Source: Engraulis encrasicolus
Taxonomy: Eukaryota > Chordata > Actinopteri > Clupeiformes > Engraulidae
DNA: 64,000 nucleotides
Assembly: GCF_034702125.1 (NCBI RefSeq)
Contig: NC_085870.1
Coordinates: forward strand, 1,253,240-1,317,239
Reading direction: 5' to 3'
Under the pieces are notes generated by a model. It was not told the origin of the DNA and did not search any database. It worked only from the letters and a program-made list of their open reading frames with translations. Of this stretch, positions 33,862 through 42,993 are shown piece by piece; the first letter of the stretch is position 1; each line of letters begins with the position of its first letter. The position numbers were made by a program, and so were the translations under genes.

Positions 33862-34538
33862 GCCTACAGTATATTATCCATCATTTCCTCTGTCAACAGA
33901 CGGTTGTCAACTGGGACAATGACAAACTGGTTTGTGTCCAGAAGGGCGAGAAGAAGAACAGAGGATGGACCCACTGGATAGAAGGAGATCTGCTGCATCT
34001 GGTATGTATGGAGGCCTACATTTAAAGGGACACTGTGTGAGATGTTTAGCTATTTATTTCCAGAATTCATGCTGCCCATTCACTAATGTTACCTTTTTCA
34101 TGAATACTGACCACCACCGTAAATTTCTAAGTTTTCATTATGACTGAAAAAAATGCACTTTTCTTACATGAAAAGGGGGATCTTTTCCATGGTCTGCCAT
34201 TTTGAATTTCCAAAAATAGCCCAATTTAGCTGCAAAAATGATTGTACTTGGATCTTACAAGAAAATAGTTGTTTATTACTTAGTAACTTCAATGTAAAGA
34301 TCAAATTCTATAGGCAGCCCAGTTTCAATGAGCAGCATAGTTGCAGTACCTTTTTTGACCATTTCCTGCACAGTGTACCTTTAACTAACCATAGCCTATG
34401 CCTGTGTAGAAAATTACTATATAATAGGCATCAAGACAGGTGTCTGATATAACATTTCTCTTTTATCTTCCCATCTTTCCACAGGAACTTCATTGTGAAG
34501 GCCAGGTTTGCAAACAGGTCTTCAAAAAGAGTGCCTAA
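24586..34538 (+). CDS. rbp7: Cellular retinoid-binding protein, RBP7 type (FABP family)
   Basis: Four exons: 24586-24658, 31931-32109, 33900-34001 and 34485-34538. Sizes 73, 179, 102 and 54 bp are the invariant FABP-family layout and give 135 residues. The protein starts [20 protein letters not shown]. It reads on through [54 protein letters not shown] and ends CKQVFKKSA. It is a cytosolic ten-strand beta-barrel that carries retinol or retinal. DNRKC and [16 protein letters not shown] fit RBP7 better than RBP1, RBP2 or RBP5. All junctions are GT-AG. The ATG at 24586 is the only one giving the conserved start. Intron 1 (7.3 kb) is unusually repeat-laden; a MITE starts 24 bases after the exon 3 donor. 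Confidence 0.95.
24880..25060. repeat. Dispersed repeat shared with 47990-48220
   Basis: The words AAGAAGTCCTATCATCTATA and GTGAATTCTTGCCATTCAAA recur in reverse complement at 48110-48180 with about 85-90% similarity by eye. The element type is unknown. Confidence 0.7.
26058..26226 (+). repeat. Direct duplication with 27390-27560
   Basis: About 165 bases starting ATTTCATTGAGCGAGAGCGT and ending near ATATCATTGCAGTT recur with very few changes at 27390-27552. The second copy is embedded inside the minisatellite. Confidence 0.9.
26707..26776. repeat. (TG)n microsatellite
   Basis: About 70 bases of uninterrupted TG. Confidence 0.97.
27058..28085 (-). repeat. Minisatellite, about 45-bp unit, interrupted once
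   Basis: Repeating blocks CACCTCCTGCACCAGCCTGC + TGTAGCGGTCTCCACCAACA, with variable numbers of the CACCTCCTG sub-block. The array is split at 27390-27560 by the duplicated unique segment also found at 26058-26226. Reverse frames read as Val-Glu-Thr-Ala-Thr-Ala-Gly repeats; I regard these as non-coding. Confidence 0.92.
27390..27560 (+). repeat. Second copy of 26058-26226 inside the minisatellite
   Basis: Nearly identical to the first copy. Its flanks are minisatellite units on both sides, so array and unique segment were rearranged together. Confidence 0.9.
28195..28342 (+). repeat. 3' end of a non-LTR retrotransposon with (ATT)n tail
   Basis: AAGCACTTTGAGTTACATGC, TTATACAAATACAATT and then (ATT)n resemble the conserved 3' ends of fish L2/RTE-like LINEs. 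No coding part remains. Confidence 0.6.
28343..29400. other. Intron 1 DNA, no recognised feature
   Basis: AT-rich. No exon fits the rbp7 frame and no terminal repeats are evident. Confidence 0.4.
29414..30092 (+). repeat. Pair of diverged direct repeats
   Basis: 29414-29470 resembles 29652-29706 (ATGAACATCAGCATTT.AATG), and 29520-29600 resembles 30008-30092 (GAGACTGTACTTGTGATAGC). The order is conserved, consistent with an old duplication of a block of a few hundred bases. Confidence 0.7.
30552..30830 (+). mobile_element. tRNA-derived SINE, second copy
   Basis: The head GGGTAAGCGGTTGGGGCATC carries an A-box and GGTTCGACTCCC a B-box. Body words GTGCAGTGTTCACTTGTGTG and AATGACAATGGGAGTT match the 7496 copy. 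Confidence 0.8.
31010..31410. mobile_element. hAT-like element, TATCGG-rich
   Basis: The right end TATCGGTCGACCCCTA pairs with the left TAAGGATAGACTGATATA imperfectly. Flanks GATTGGAC and GATTCAAC differ at two bases. The interior has repeated CGGTATCGGCCGATA words. Confidence 0.65.
31911..31930 (+). promoter_or_regulatory. Polypyrimidine tract and acceptor of rbp7 exon 2
   Basis: T-rich tract ending in CCTGCAG directly before ATATCGAC. It fixes the exon start at 31931 and gives the family-standard 179-bp exon. Confidence 0.85.
32497..33049. mobile_element. hAT-like non-autonomous element
   Basis: Ends CAGGGGTCTCCAAACTAAGG / AAGTTTGGGGACCCCTG and perfect 8-bp duplications CTTTAAGT at 32489-32496 and 33050-33057. 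GGCCCGCCATG words follow the left end. It lies in rbp7 intron 2. Confidence 0.92.
33671..33862. repeat. (GT)n(GTGA)n(GA)n compound microsatellite
   Basis: Three successive arrays, about 38, 90 and 60 bases, ending 38 bases before rbp7 exon 3. Confidence 0.97.
34026..34380. mobile_element. TTAA-flanked MITE, family C, copy 3
   Basis: TTAA at 34022-34025 and 34381-34384. It starts 24 bases downstream of the rbp7 exon 3 donor and nearly fills intron 3. Confidence 0.88.
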
Positions 34539-34621
34539 AGTTGTCAGCTGTAATGTATCAGTGGATGTGTGTGTATGCGTTTTATTTTTCTTCTTACAAT
34601 TAGGCTTTATGCAATGAAATG

Positions 34622-34707
34622 AATAAATCACAATGTACATCCAACAAAATGCATGTTAGACTGCTTTGCATATGACTCACTGGTGTGATTTCCCTCCTGA
34701 AAATAAA
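34622..34707 (+). promoter_or_regulatory. Candidate polyadenylation signals of rbp7
   Basis: AATAAA occurs at 34622-34627 and again at 34702-34707, 84 and 164 bases after the stop. Either could end the transcript. Confidence 0.6.
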
Positions 34708-35454
34708 GCTAAGGCATGTTTCAGACCTTGTTTTTGTATGACTGTGCCACTTTTATTTGTATTGGTGTTATGGCTAAATGTTGGCCTGCCGTAGCCTGCA
34801 GCTCATAAGTTTACATTTTAAATCACTCATTGTTAGTAGTGACTATAGCAATCACACACATATATATATATGTATATTCTAAATCATAGCACACCAACTA
34901 CCCAAATGACACTGCACACACAGTTCCTTTGAACAGTTTGAAAATTGTTGTGGGATTTGTGAGACTCATCATTCTTAGATGACAGATCTTGTGGTTGTTA
35001 AAAATCTATGGCCCTGGAGACAAAGGACTTCTGTAACCTATCTCTTCTGCAGGAGACTGGAGTCTGTAACTGATGAGACCCCACTGTTTTAAGAGTTTGT
35101 GTTATGTTTGTCGATTTTGGGGGTAGGGCAAATAAATATCAAACTAATGAAAATAGAGTTTCTTCTCATTCAAAATTCGTGATACTATGGAACTTTTATT
35201 TCTTGAAACTTCAAACCAAAAAGGAAAAGCACTCAAAAACTATTCACAAAAGGTAGTATTGACTGGGACCCTCATATTATTATATGCCCTGAAGAAATGC
35301 AAAGCACCAGTTCGCAATGGTTACTCCACTCCTGACCAACAGGTGTCAGTATACTCAATGTGCGAGAGCGCGCCAAACAGCTTGAAAGCTGACAGAAACG
35401 AGTTAATATTGTGCCGCTGCAGTATGGAAGCGAGGGAAAAATATTGGCCATATA

Positions 35455-35822
35455 GTGTTAAAAGTGCAGGGGGCAATCAATTCTGTGGAGAAATGGTCAT
35501 ACGCTTGGGGCTTTAAATTCTCTATAGAGAAAACTAAGATGTTGTTGTTTACAAGGAAGAGGAACATGAAAGTGACACTGAAAATGTATGAACAGGAAAT
35601 TGAACAAGTCAAGGACTTTAAATTCTTAGGTGTGTGGATGGACTCTAAATTGACATGGAACTCTCATATCTCATATGTGGTCAAAAAATGTAAGGGTGTC
35701 TTAAATGTGATGCGTTGTCTTCGGGGGATGGATTGGGGGGCTAGTAAATCAGCCTTGAAGAAGATTTATATAGCCTTGATTAGATCCGTGCTGGATTATG
35801 GGTGTGTGGTATATGACTCTGC
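35455..35822 (+). pseudogene. LINE reverse transcriptase C-terminal fragment
   Basis: Frame reads INSVEKWSYAWGFKFSIEKT, KFLGVWMDSKLTWNSHI and ALIRSVLDYGCVVYDSA, the region after the catalytic YADD box in LINE RTs (the box itself is missing through 5' truncation). The reading frame is interrupted at 35823 by a small DNA element and resumes at 36345 without a shift. Confidence 0.88.
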
Positions 35823-36337
35823 CAGAGATATATTCTAGTAAGGGGAGATAGGACGGGTCCATAGAAATTAACGGTGAAGATTCGTAACGCAAATATGGCG
35901 TCTACCCGCACATCTCCCGCCTTTCTGGTAACAAGAGCCAATGTGCCTGCTGAGCTGCGTTGCCAGTGATCCAATCATCTGGCTGCATCGGCGCACGCGA
36001 AATTGTGCACATGCTCAGTTGTGAAAAGCCGTTGCTCTCGTGCCGTTATGGAACTACTGCGCCTGCGCTCTGTCAAAAAAACCGTGAGAAAAGTGGCTCA
36101 AAAAGCTTTATTTTGACTCGTATGACACAATCAAGTAGTCTAGATTGATCAGTTTTTCACGGTCGTTTCAACCATATGGTTTTCACAACCGCTGGGTTCC
36201 CCTCCGTCCTATACTCAGTTTCCCCATTCATTTTTCCCATTGACTCTCAGATCTGGTCTACTTAATCGCGAAATAGCACCCCGGAGGCGTCACCAAGATG
36301 GCCGCCATATGTCCCCTCTCATTCTAGAATCTCTCTG
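35823..36337. mobile_element. Small hAT-like element inside the LINE ORF
   Basis: A 515-bp insertion with ends CAGAGATATATTCTAG / CTAGAATCTCTCTG and target duplication ACTCTGC (35816-35822, 36338-36344), 8 bp if one shared base is counted. Removing element plus one duplication restores the LINE frame exactly. The interior contains AAGATGGCCGCC and no transposase. Confidence 0.85.
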
Positions 36338-36344
36338 ACTCTGC

Positions 36345-37650
36345 GGCAGTGACGTCTCTTAAAAAGTTGGAGGTGATTCAGGCGCAGGCGCTAAGGCTGT
36401 GCTGCGGTGCATTTAGGACTTCCCCTGTAGCAGCCCTTCAGGTAGAAGTGGGAGAGATGCCACTAGCCCTGCGAAGGAAACAATTGATCATGCACTATTG
36501 GGTTAATCTCAAAGGGCACTTAGAGAATCTTAATCCTGCAGTTCATACTTTGCAGATGTGTTGGGAGAGTGAGCGGGGTAAACGGGAGTGCTTTGGTTGG
36601 AAAGGTAATAGGCTTGCAGATGTGATGCTTTTCGCTCAGATGCGGTTTTCCCCCATTGTGGCGTTGCCTGTAACTCCCCCATTTCTGTTTCCTCCAGTTA
36701 ATGTGGACTTCAGTATCCTGGATAAGATGAGGTCACGCAAGCCACCCACTGATGTAACGCAGATTGTGGAGGATAAGCTAAGATTCATGTATGGCGGCTT
36801 TGTACCAGTGTTTACAGATGGTTCAAAGGACCCCGAATTGGGGTGCACTGGATTCGCGTTTGTCATCCCGTCTCTGCATATCGCTGTCAAAAAGAGGACT
36901 CCAGATAATTTATCCGTATTTACAGTAGAGTTGTTGGCAATTTTAGATGCTCTTCAGTGGCTGGAGAGTGCCAACATTAAAGAAGTAATTATATGCTCTG
37001 ATTCATGCTCTGCCCTACAAGCAATCCAATCTTTCAGGTCTACTAGTAGACAAGATATAATTATTGAAGTCTATGAGAGCCTTTATAGGTCTCAACAAAA
37101 TATGCAAGCCTCTTTTATGTGGGTTCCTGCTCACAGGGGTGTTGAGGGAAATGAGGAAGCTGACCAACTGGCTAAGCAGGCGGTGGTGGCAGACGTTCCA
37201 GATATGGAAGTAACTCTCAGTAGAGCGGAAAGCAAATCACTGATAAAAGATTATTTTATCAAGGAATGGCAGGATGACTGGGAAAGGACTGTGAAGGGGA
37301 GGCATCTATTTGTTTTTCAGAAAACTGTGGGTTTAAAGGGAAGAGTAGCGATAAGAAGTACAAAGGAGGAAAGAGTTATCACTAGAATCAGGATAGGGCA
37401 CACTCAATTAAATAAGTCACTTCACATCATAGGGAAACACCCATCAGGTCTTTGTGAATGTTGCAGGAAAGAAGAGTCAGTGGAACATGCATTACTTCAT
37501 TGTGATAAATATATTTCTCAGAGGAAGCCAATTCTTCAAGAGCTTAGGAATCAGGGTAAAGGCATCAGTCTGGTTAATTATGTCACTAGTGTTAGACAGA
37601 GTATTTTTTTCACCTTTTTAAAAGAAACAGGTTTATTTGACAGGATTTGA
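36345..37650 (+). pseudogene. LINE RT thumb, RNase H and CCHC end
   Basis: An open frame of over 430 codons to TGA at 37648-37650. It starts in the RT tail (KLEVIQAQALRLCCGAF). RNase H acidic residues are present in FTDGSKD, FTVELLAILDAL, ICSDSCSAL and GNEEADQLAKQA. The C-terminus has CECCRKEESVEHALLHC, a Cys/His finger-like motif seen in these elements. No stop interrupts it, so the insertion is not ancient. The first exon-like methionine (36349 region) is not a real start. Confidence 0.88.
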
Positions 37651-37660
37651 AACACTAGTA

Positions 37661-37687
37661 CACACACACACACACAGAGACACAACG

Positions 37688-37727
<40 letters not shown>

Positions 37728-37753
37728 CACACACACACACACAAGCACACACA

Positions 37754-37820
<67 letters not shown>
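37661..37820. repeat. (AC)n microsatellite in LINE 3' region
   Basis: About 155 bases of AC with a few GC and AG interruptions. Not part of the ORF. Confidence 0.97.
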
Positions 37821-37824
<4 letters not shown>

Positions 37825-38148
37825 TTTTTTTCATACTTTAGATTTAGGGAAAGTAGACTCTGGCTCTTTTAGGACAGTAGAGGGCGGACATGCGCCTGAA
37901 CTGAGCGCTACTCGCCCATTAAACCCTCACAGAAGAAGAAGAAAGAAGTAATATTGTGCCGCTAATTCTCTTTTTGATACTGAAAATGCGACATTTATGT
38001 AGACACGCAGTGAAATGAAGACACTACGATACATTAAACGTCTGCCCAGTGAAACCCCGTCTGACAATACGTTCTCTGACGTCTAGAAGTGGATTTTGCC
38101 ACAAGTTATTTACTGCGTCAAACTGGTGATCTCTGCGATTTGGACAAC

Positions 38149-39774
38149 ATGGATGACACGTTTGGTGAGAATCAGGTACGGACACTCAACTATCAACAAA
38201 ACGCCTCTAAAACGTTTCCAGGAAAAATAAGGTACATATACTTAATACTTAAGGTACAGCAACGTAAAATTGTTTATTTCTTCTTTCACACTCACAGAGA
38301 TTGAAAGCAGCTGTCCATTTCACCACGGGGCAGATATGTCAACGAATTGCAGATGACGGTGGTATGAAGTTTAGTAAACAAACCATAGCAGCAATAGCCG
38401 AAACAGCATTTCGACAGTGTGGTAGGTACTTTGCACTTTTTGTAAACTGTAGGCTAAGACTAGAACCTAATGCTTGCTACTATTGTCCATTGATCCTTGC
38501 TATGCGCATTTTTCTTACCTGCAGACATTTTTGCCAAAGACGCAGAGTGGTTTGCCAGGTAATGTCACACTTTTAAGCATACTTCAAGTTCTTTGTCCTT
38601 TGTACATTATTTAGTCGTTAGCTAAATGCCTGTCCTTTCTTCTTCTTGCGGTTAATATGTCTGTCCTTTCCCTCACTCAGACATGCCAAAAGAAGCACTG
38701 TTAACGTCGAGGACATCAAACTTCTTTCCAGGCGTAGCACCGCCCTTGTGAGTAAATCCTTAATATTTTGTAGGCCTACATTTTCACTCTGTGCAGTAGC
38801 CCAAGAATTACCACATTAAACAACCTGTCGTGCAGTAGATTGCATGTCAGGCGTAAGTCAGAGCCAACTTTACCATAGGCAATCGCCTAGTGCCCCTGTC
38901 GTGCCGCAAAGCGAGTCCCTCATTGAAACCAATGACCAATTTTTCAGATATGTTTTACCCATTTTTGTAGACAAATCCGATACAATTTAAGATGGAAAGT
39001 CTATCAAGAAAACATCTACATTCCTTCTGGAAGTATTACAAAGAGCTGGTTACAATTTCATTTTTATTTCCATAAAAGAATTGAAGAGTTGCCATAACAA
39101 ATGTTACGGTTTCATTCAAATAGCTCATATTAAGTGGAGGACGAGTAATGTTTCATAACAAAGCATATTTTTAGTTCATAAATCATGTCATTTATTCTGC
39201 AAAAAAATAGTATAATTTTCTCTCAAAAAATGTCATTGGTTTCAATGAGGGCACTCGTGTTCTGGCAGGGACTCGCTTTTCGGCACGACACCCCCAGCAG
39301 TCATCCCTGACCATGGTAAATACCAGCAAAAGTAATTCCCGAGGGCCCCCATGTCTATATTTCCCCTAGGCCCCCCAAATGGATAGAATCGCCACTTGCG
39401 TAGGTCATCATACTTAGTTTCATGTCAACAAGAATACAATGTTAAAAAAGGGCTATTTCTGTGACTTGAGTTTAACACCCCAGTTGTGCAAGTGAACTGA
39501 GATATATAGCCATCTTTGCTTGCTAGGATCATGCTAGTTAAGTGTCACCCTTTGGGTTGCTTGCATTAGCCCATCAAAAGTAGAGTTGTTTTAAAAGGTT
39601 TGACTTCCAGCCTGTGTGTTGCTGACCTCCCTTTAGTATACCCACATGCAGCAGAGGTCTGAAGAACTGGCCAGTGCCCAGCAGGAGAGGAAAGACAAGA
39701 GAAAGAAGAACATGACAAAGAGGAAGCACCTGGACACCGAGGAGGATGATGTTGTTGACCAGCACGAGGACTGA
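38149..39774 (+). CDS. cenps: Centromere protein S / FANCM-associated histone-fold protein 1
   Basis: Five exons: 38149-38175, 38298-38421, 38525-38558, 38681-38747 and 39637-39774, summing to 390 bases (129 residues plus TGA). The protein is a histone-fold partner of CENP-X. It acts at kinetochores in the CENP-T-W-S-X complex and with FANCM at stalled forks. Sequence marks: MDDTFGENQ, RLKAAVHFTTGQICQRI, KFSKQTIAAIAETAFRQC, IFAKDAEWFARHAKRSTVNV and EDIKLLSRRS, all histone-fold core, then a charged tail (ERKDKRKKNMTKRKHLD). Length fits vertebrate CENP-S (about 138). All junctions are GT-AG. A LINE inserted 185 bases upstream of the ATG. Confidence 0.95.
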
Positions 39775-39802
39775 CCACAGGACCCAGGACTATACTCTGT
39801 CT

Positions 39803-40105
39803 GGGTGCATTCCCATATGCGACCCTGCGTCCTCCACTTGTGCTTGTGGCCTCGCCCGCCTCCTGGCCCCTCCTCCATGGAGAGAACAATGAAGTTTCCC
39901 AGCTGTCAGCCTAGCCACAACAATTTTTGGGGGACTATTCTTCATTCACCATCCAGTTTGCGAATGAGAAAATCACTTTACAATTGAGTTTTAGTGAGAT
40001 ATTGAAATAATGCTGTTGTCAGTGATGTCATCATGACATTACTTCGTGGTACGAGGCCACAAGCACAAGTGGAGGAGGCAAGGTCACATATTGGAATATA
40101 CACAC
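39803..40105. mobile_element. GAGTGCGTT-family MITE, copy 7
   Basis: Begins GGGTGCATTCCCATATGCGA, 29 bases after the cenps stop codon, and ends GGTCACATATTGGAATATAC. It therefore probably supplies the cenps 3'UTR. Confidence 0.82.
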
Positions 40106-41028
40106 AGATACTTGCATCCAGGGCCGCTGACAGCTGTTGCTGGGCCCAGGACAATGACATTTGAAAGGCCCCCCACCCAATACATGCTATGTAATGAGAA
40201 CCCAATTATGGGACCCCTTTGTCCTCTGTCAGCTCCACTGCTTGCATCAATTGATTGTTGATCAGTACGGTTTGCAACGGACTTACAGGATTTAACTACT
40301 GAAGCAAAACACAAATGCCTTTTTTGTATTTGTTATTTTTATTGTGATGAAGGGGGGGGGGAAACATGCACCCACACATGTGTGAGAGCTGCAGTGTAAT
40401 GTCGGGGCACGATTTTATAGTGCCAGTTGGTCCAATTATACTTTTAACCACATTAAAATAAATACAGCCATAACATTTGAAAATGTATAACTCATTTATC
40501 CTTTATGAATTGTGATTCCTGTGTGACTTCATTTACATTTTAAAAAATACCATACCAACTGGTAAAAGCACAATGTAAAAGGCATAGTTTAAAAAAATAA
40601 CGTAAGGCTCAGCTGCTACCACTGCCAAACTGGTTTTCAATATATGATCCTTATGACCAATTCAGCAGATCTTGCTGCATATGAAAATTCTCATTCATCT
40701 ACGTCATGTATATTTATTTAGCTGCAAGCAACTTGGACTTCTAACTTGAAAGAGAAGTCCAAAATTCCTTCCAACTAAATGCTTGAGCTAGTCTCAAGGT
40801 GGTGATTCACAGGGCAACTTCTTCAGCACCGTGTCCAGGCAACAATACAAAAAAAAAGATTTAGTTTTAATTACTTCAGTGCAAGTGATCCAGAGAACTA
40901 GAACCAACAGCAGACAACTTCATAATATCCCATCGGAAAGTTGCTGCAGCTATCATGTTGCCAAGCAACGTTGCTCTGAAAGTTGTCCTGTGCATCATCA
41001 TCTTTAACTTTAGTGTTTTGTATACTGT
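40106..41028. other. Intergenic DNA, nothing recognised
   Basis: AT-rich. A short G-run is at about 40350. No exon or bounded element seen. Confidence 0.35.
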
Positions 41029-41155
41029 TCTGGGTGAGTTTCTCAAAAGGGAAGTTGCTTACTACATTAGCTACTTTGTTGTTTTCAATGCATTTTTCCC
41101 ATTGGCAACTAACGAAGTTGCTAACAACTTCTCTTTTGAGAAACTCCCCCCAGGG
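41029..41155. mobile_element. Short palindromic MITE, copy 1
   Basis: Ends GGGTGAGTTTCTCAAAAGGG / TCTTTTGAGAAACTCCCCC. The centre TAGCTACTTTGTTGTTTTC is shared with a copy at 50299-50426. Confidence 0.78.
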
Positions 41156-41469
41156 GACTCTTACAAAGGCCATTTACCCACTTTCAGGTCCTCAGTCAGT
41201 GCAGGCTACAAATACTGCTGAACATCCCCCCAGTCAGAGGTTGGGGGACCGCAGAGCAGACCTTTCCATCTTCAGCCTTCACATTACTCAATGGCCCACT
41301 CTGGGTTCAGACGGACACCTCCGTCAGCGGTGTCCAAGGCCCCTAAATCAGCGAATGCAATTAGTTTTACGACTTTGCTTTCCTTCTTTTAATAAAAAAT
41401 GACAACAAAAAATAATATATTAACCAAAGTTTTCATACGAGCAAGTAAGCACTTTTTTTCTTTTTTAAA

Positions 41470-42993
41470 GCAATGTGTATTTTGTTTTTATTAGAGAACT
41501 CCCTTCAATGACATGTCATAGAAAACACTGAGTAACATTATCTAAGAGAGGGATTCAAAAAGACACAACCCACAGCACTCCACATACAAGTCTCACTTAC
41601 ATACATCATCACTCAAGTCTCTCCCCTCAAGTGTCCTCAGAGGTTGCCATCCACATCAAGTTCACACTTACAGGTCAAGTACAAGGAAAAAGCACACACA
41701 ACCATACAGCATTCAGGATGGGTTATAGAAGCAAGACAAAATATATATAATCACAACATTCCACTAAACTCTGTGCTACTTAAATGCACGTATACTAAAA
41801 AAGGAAGAAGGAAAATAAAGCAACAGGAGGGCTGGTTAAAAAAGGAAGAAAGGAAGGAAGGAGGGAGGGATGGAAAAGAAAAGGAATAGATCTGGGAGGA
41901 GATGTACAAGTTAACGAAATGTCCATCGTAAAGGGGGGGGTAGGGAGATCGTAAAGGAGGAGGAGCTTGTAGCGTCTGCAGCCTTGCGTCCACTCACACT
42001 CGCACCAAATAGCCACCACCCATCGCAGTCAGTCAATGTGGCGCGCGCTCTCATCGCATCGCACACCCAGTCTTTTTCGCTTTCGCTCTCTCTCTTCCAC
42101 CCGTTCCGTCTCTCTCTCCATTCTCTCATTCGCATCTTCACTCTTCGCCACCAACAAGCCATCATCCCCAATCGCACTCAAGAGTTCTCAGTCACTTGCG
42201 CAGATCTTGCCATTTTGTAATTTTGTGTTTCTTATTTTTTTTTTTCTTAAAAAAGGAAAAACAAAAAAAGTGGATAAAAAGAACACCCACCGTCTTGTCG
42301 GCGCATGCGAAGGGAGATAGCCGTTCTGTGGTGGCAAAGCGTTTAGACATGGGGAGGAGGGCAAAAGGCAGTGACCTCAGCCATACATTGCTGCCAAACG
42401 GGACCGTCCTCCAAGGAGAGTGGGAGAGAGGGGAACTGCAGAAGAGATTTTTTTTTGATGAAGGCTTTTTTCTCTCGTAGAAACTTGACTGCAAACAAAT
42501 GTAACTTTTTTTTTCTTTTTTAAAAGGCAATACATTTCTCAGTTTCAACTAGATTCTGGTCAATGCAAGACAGTATAATGAAAAGACTATACTTGTTAGA
42601 AATCTCGTAAGGTTCGATGTTTAAACTTAATCATGCATCTTTTTTTGTTGTTGCTCAGAACCTTTTGCTATACAATACATGCATCTTAGAATCCAGTTGA
42701 AATGACAACCAAGGAGAAAACAAAAATAAAATAAACAGGACACCATTGGTGTGTTTTCTTCACCCCCCACCCCTGGTTAACAATGATCCATTTCAAACAC
42801 TCTTAACAAAAAATCCTGGACAAAAAACTTGTCCAAATGTACAAAACATTCAATATCCCTCCTCAATTATTTTTTCATTTCTTTTTTTTTTTTTTACTCA
42901 TACAACATGGCGGGAGAAAAAAAAAAATCTTGAATACTTACCACACATACTACAAACACATCAAACCTCCCACCCCACCCGACCCGACCCGCT
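41470..42993 (-). other. tardbp: Probable tardbp 3'UTR
   Basis: The reverse strand downstream of the tardbp stop codon has no other gene. A reverse-strand AATAAA at 41487-41492 would end a 3'UTR of about 1.5 kb. TDP-43 represses its own mRNA by binding UG-rich 3'UTR sequence; only a short UG run is visible here (41690 region). Confidence 0.5.

Larger units (their letters stand above)
35404..37963 (+). mobile_element. 5'-truncated LINE (I-like) with 15-bp target duplication
   Basis: TAATATTGTGCCGCT stands at 35404-35418 and 37949-37963, flanking the whole insertion. Inside are the C-terminal part of a reverse transcriptase, an RNase H domain, a Cys/His motif and a 3' end CCTCACAGAAGAAGAAG. 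5' truncation, a long target duplication and a short-repeat tail are signs of target-primed reverse transcription. The RNase H placed after RT points to the I-like lineage. The element sits 185 bases upstream of the cenps start codon. Confidence 0.9.
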
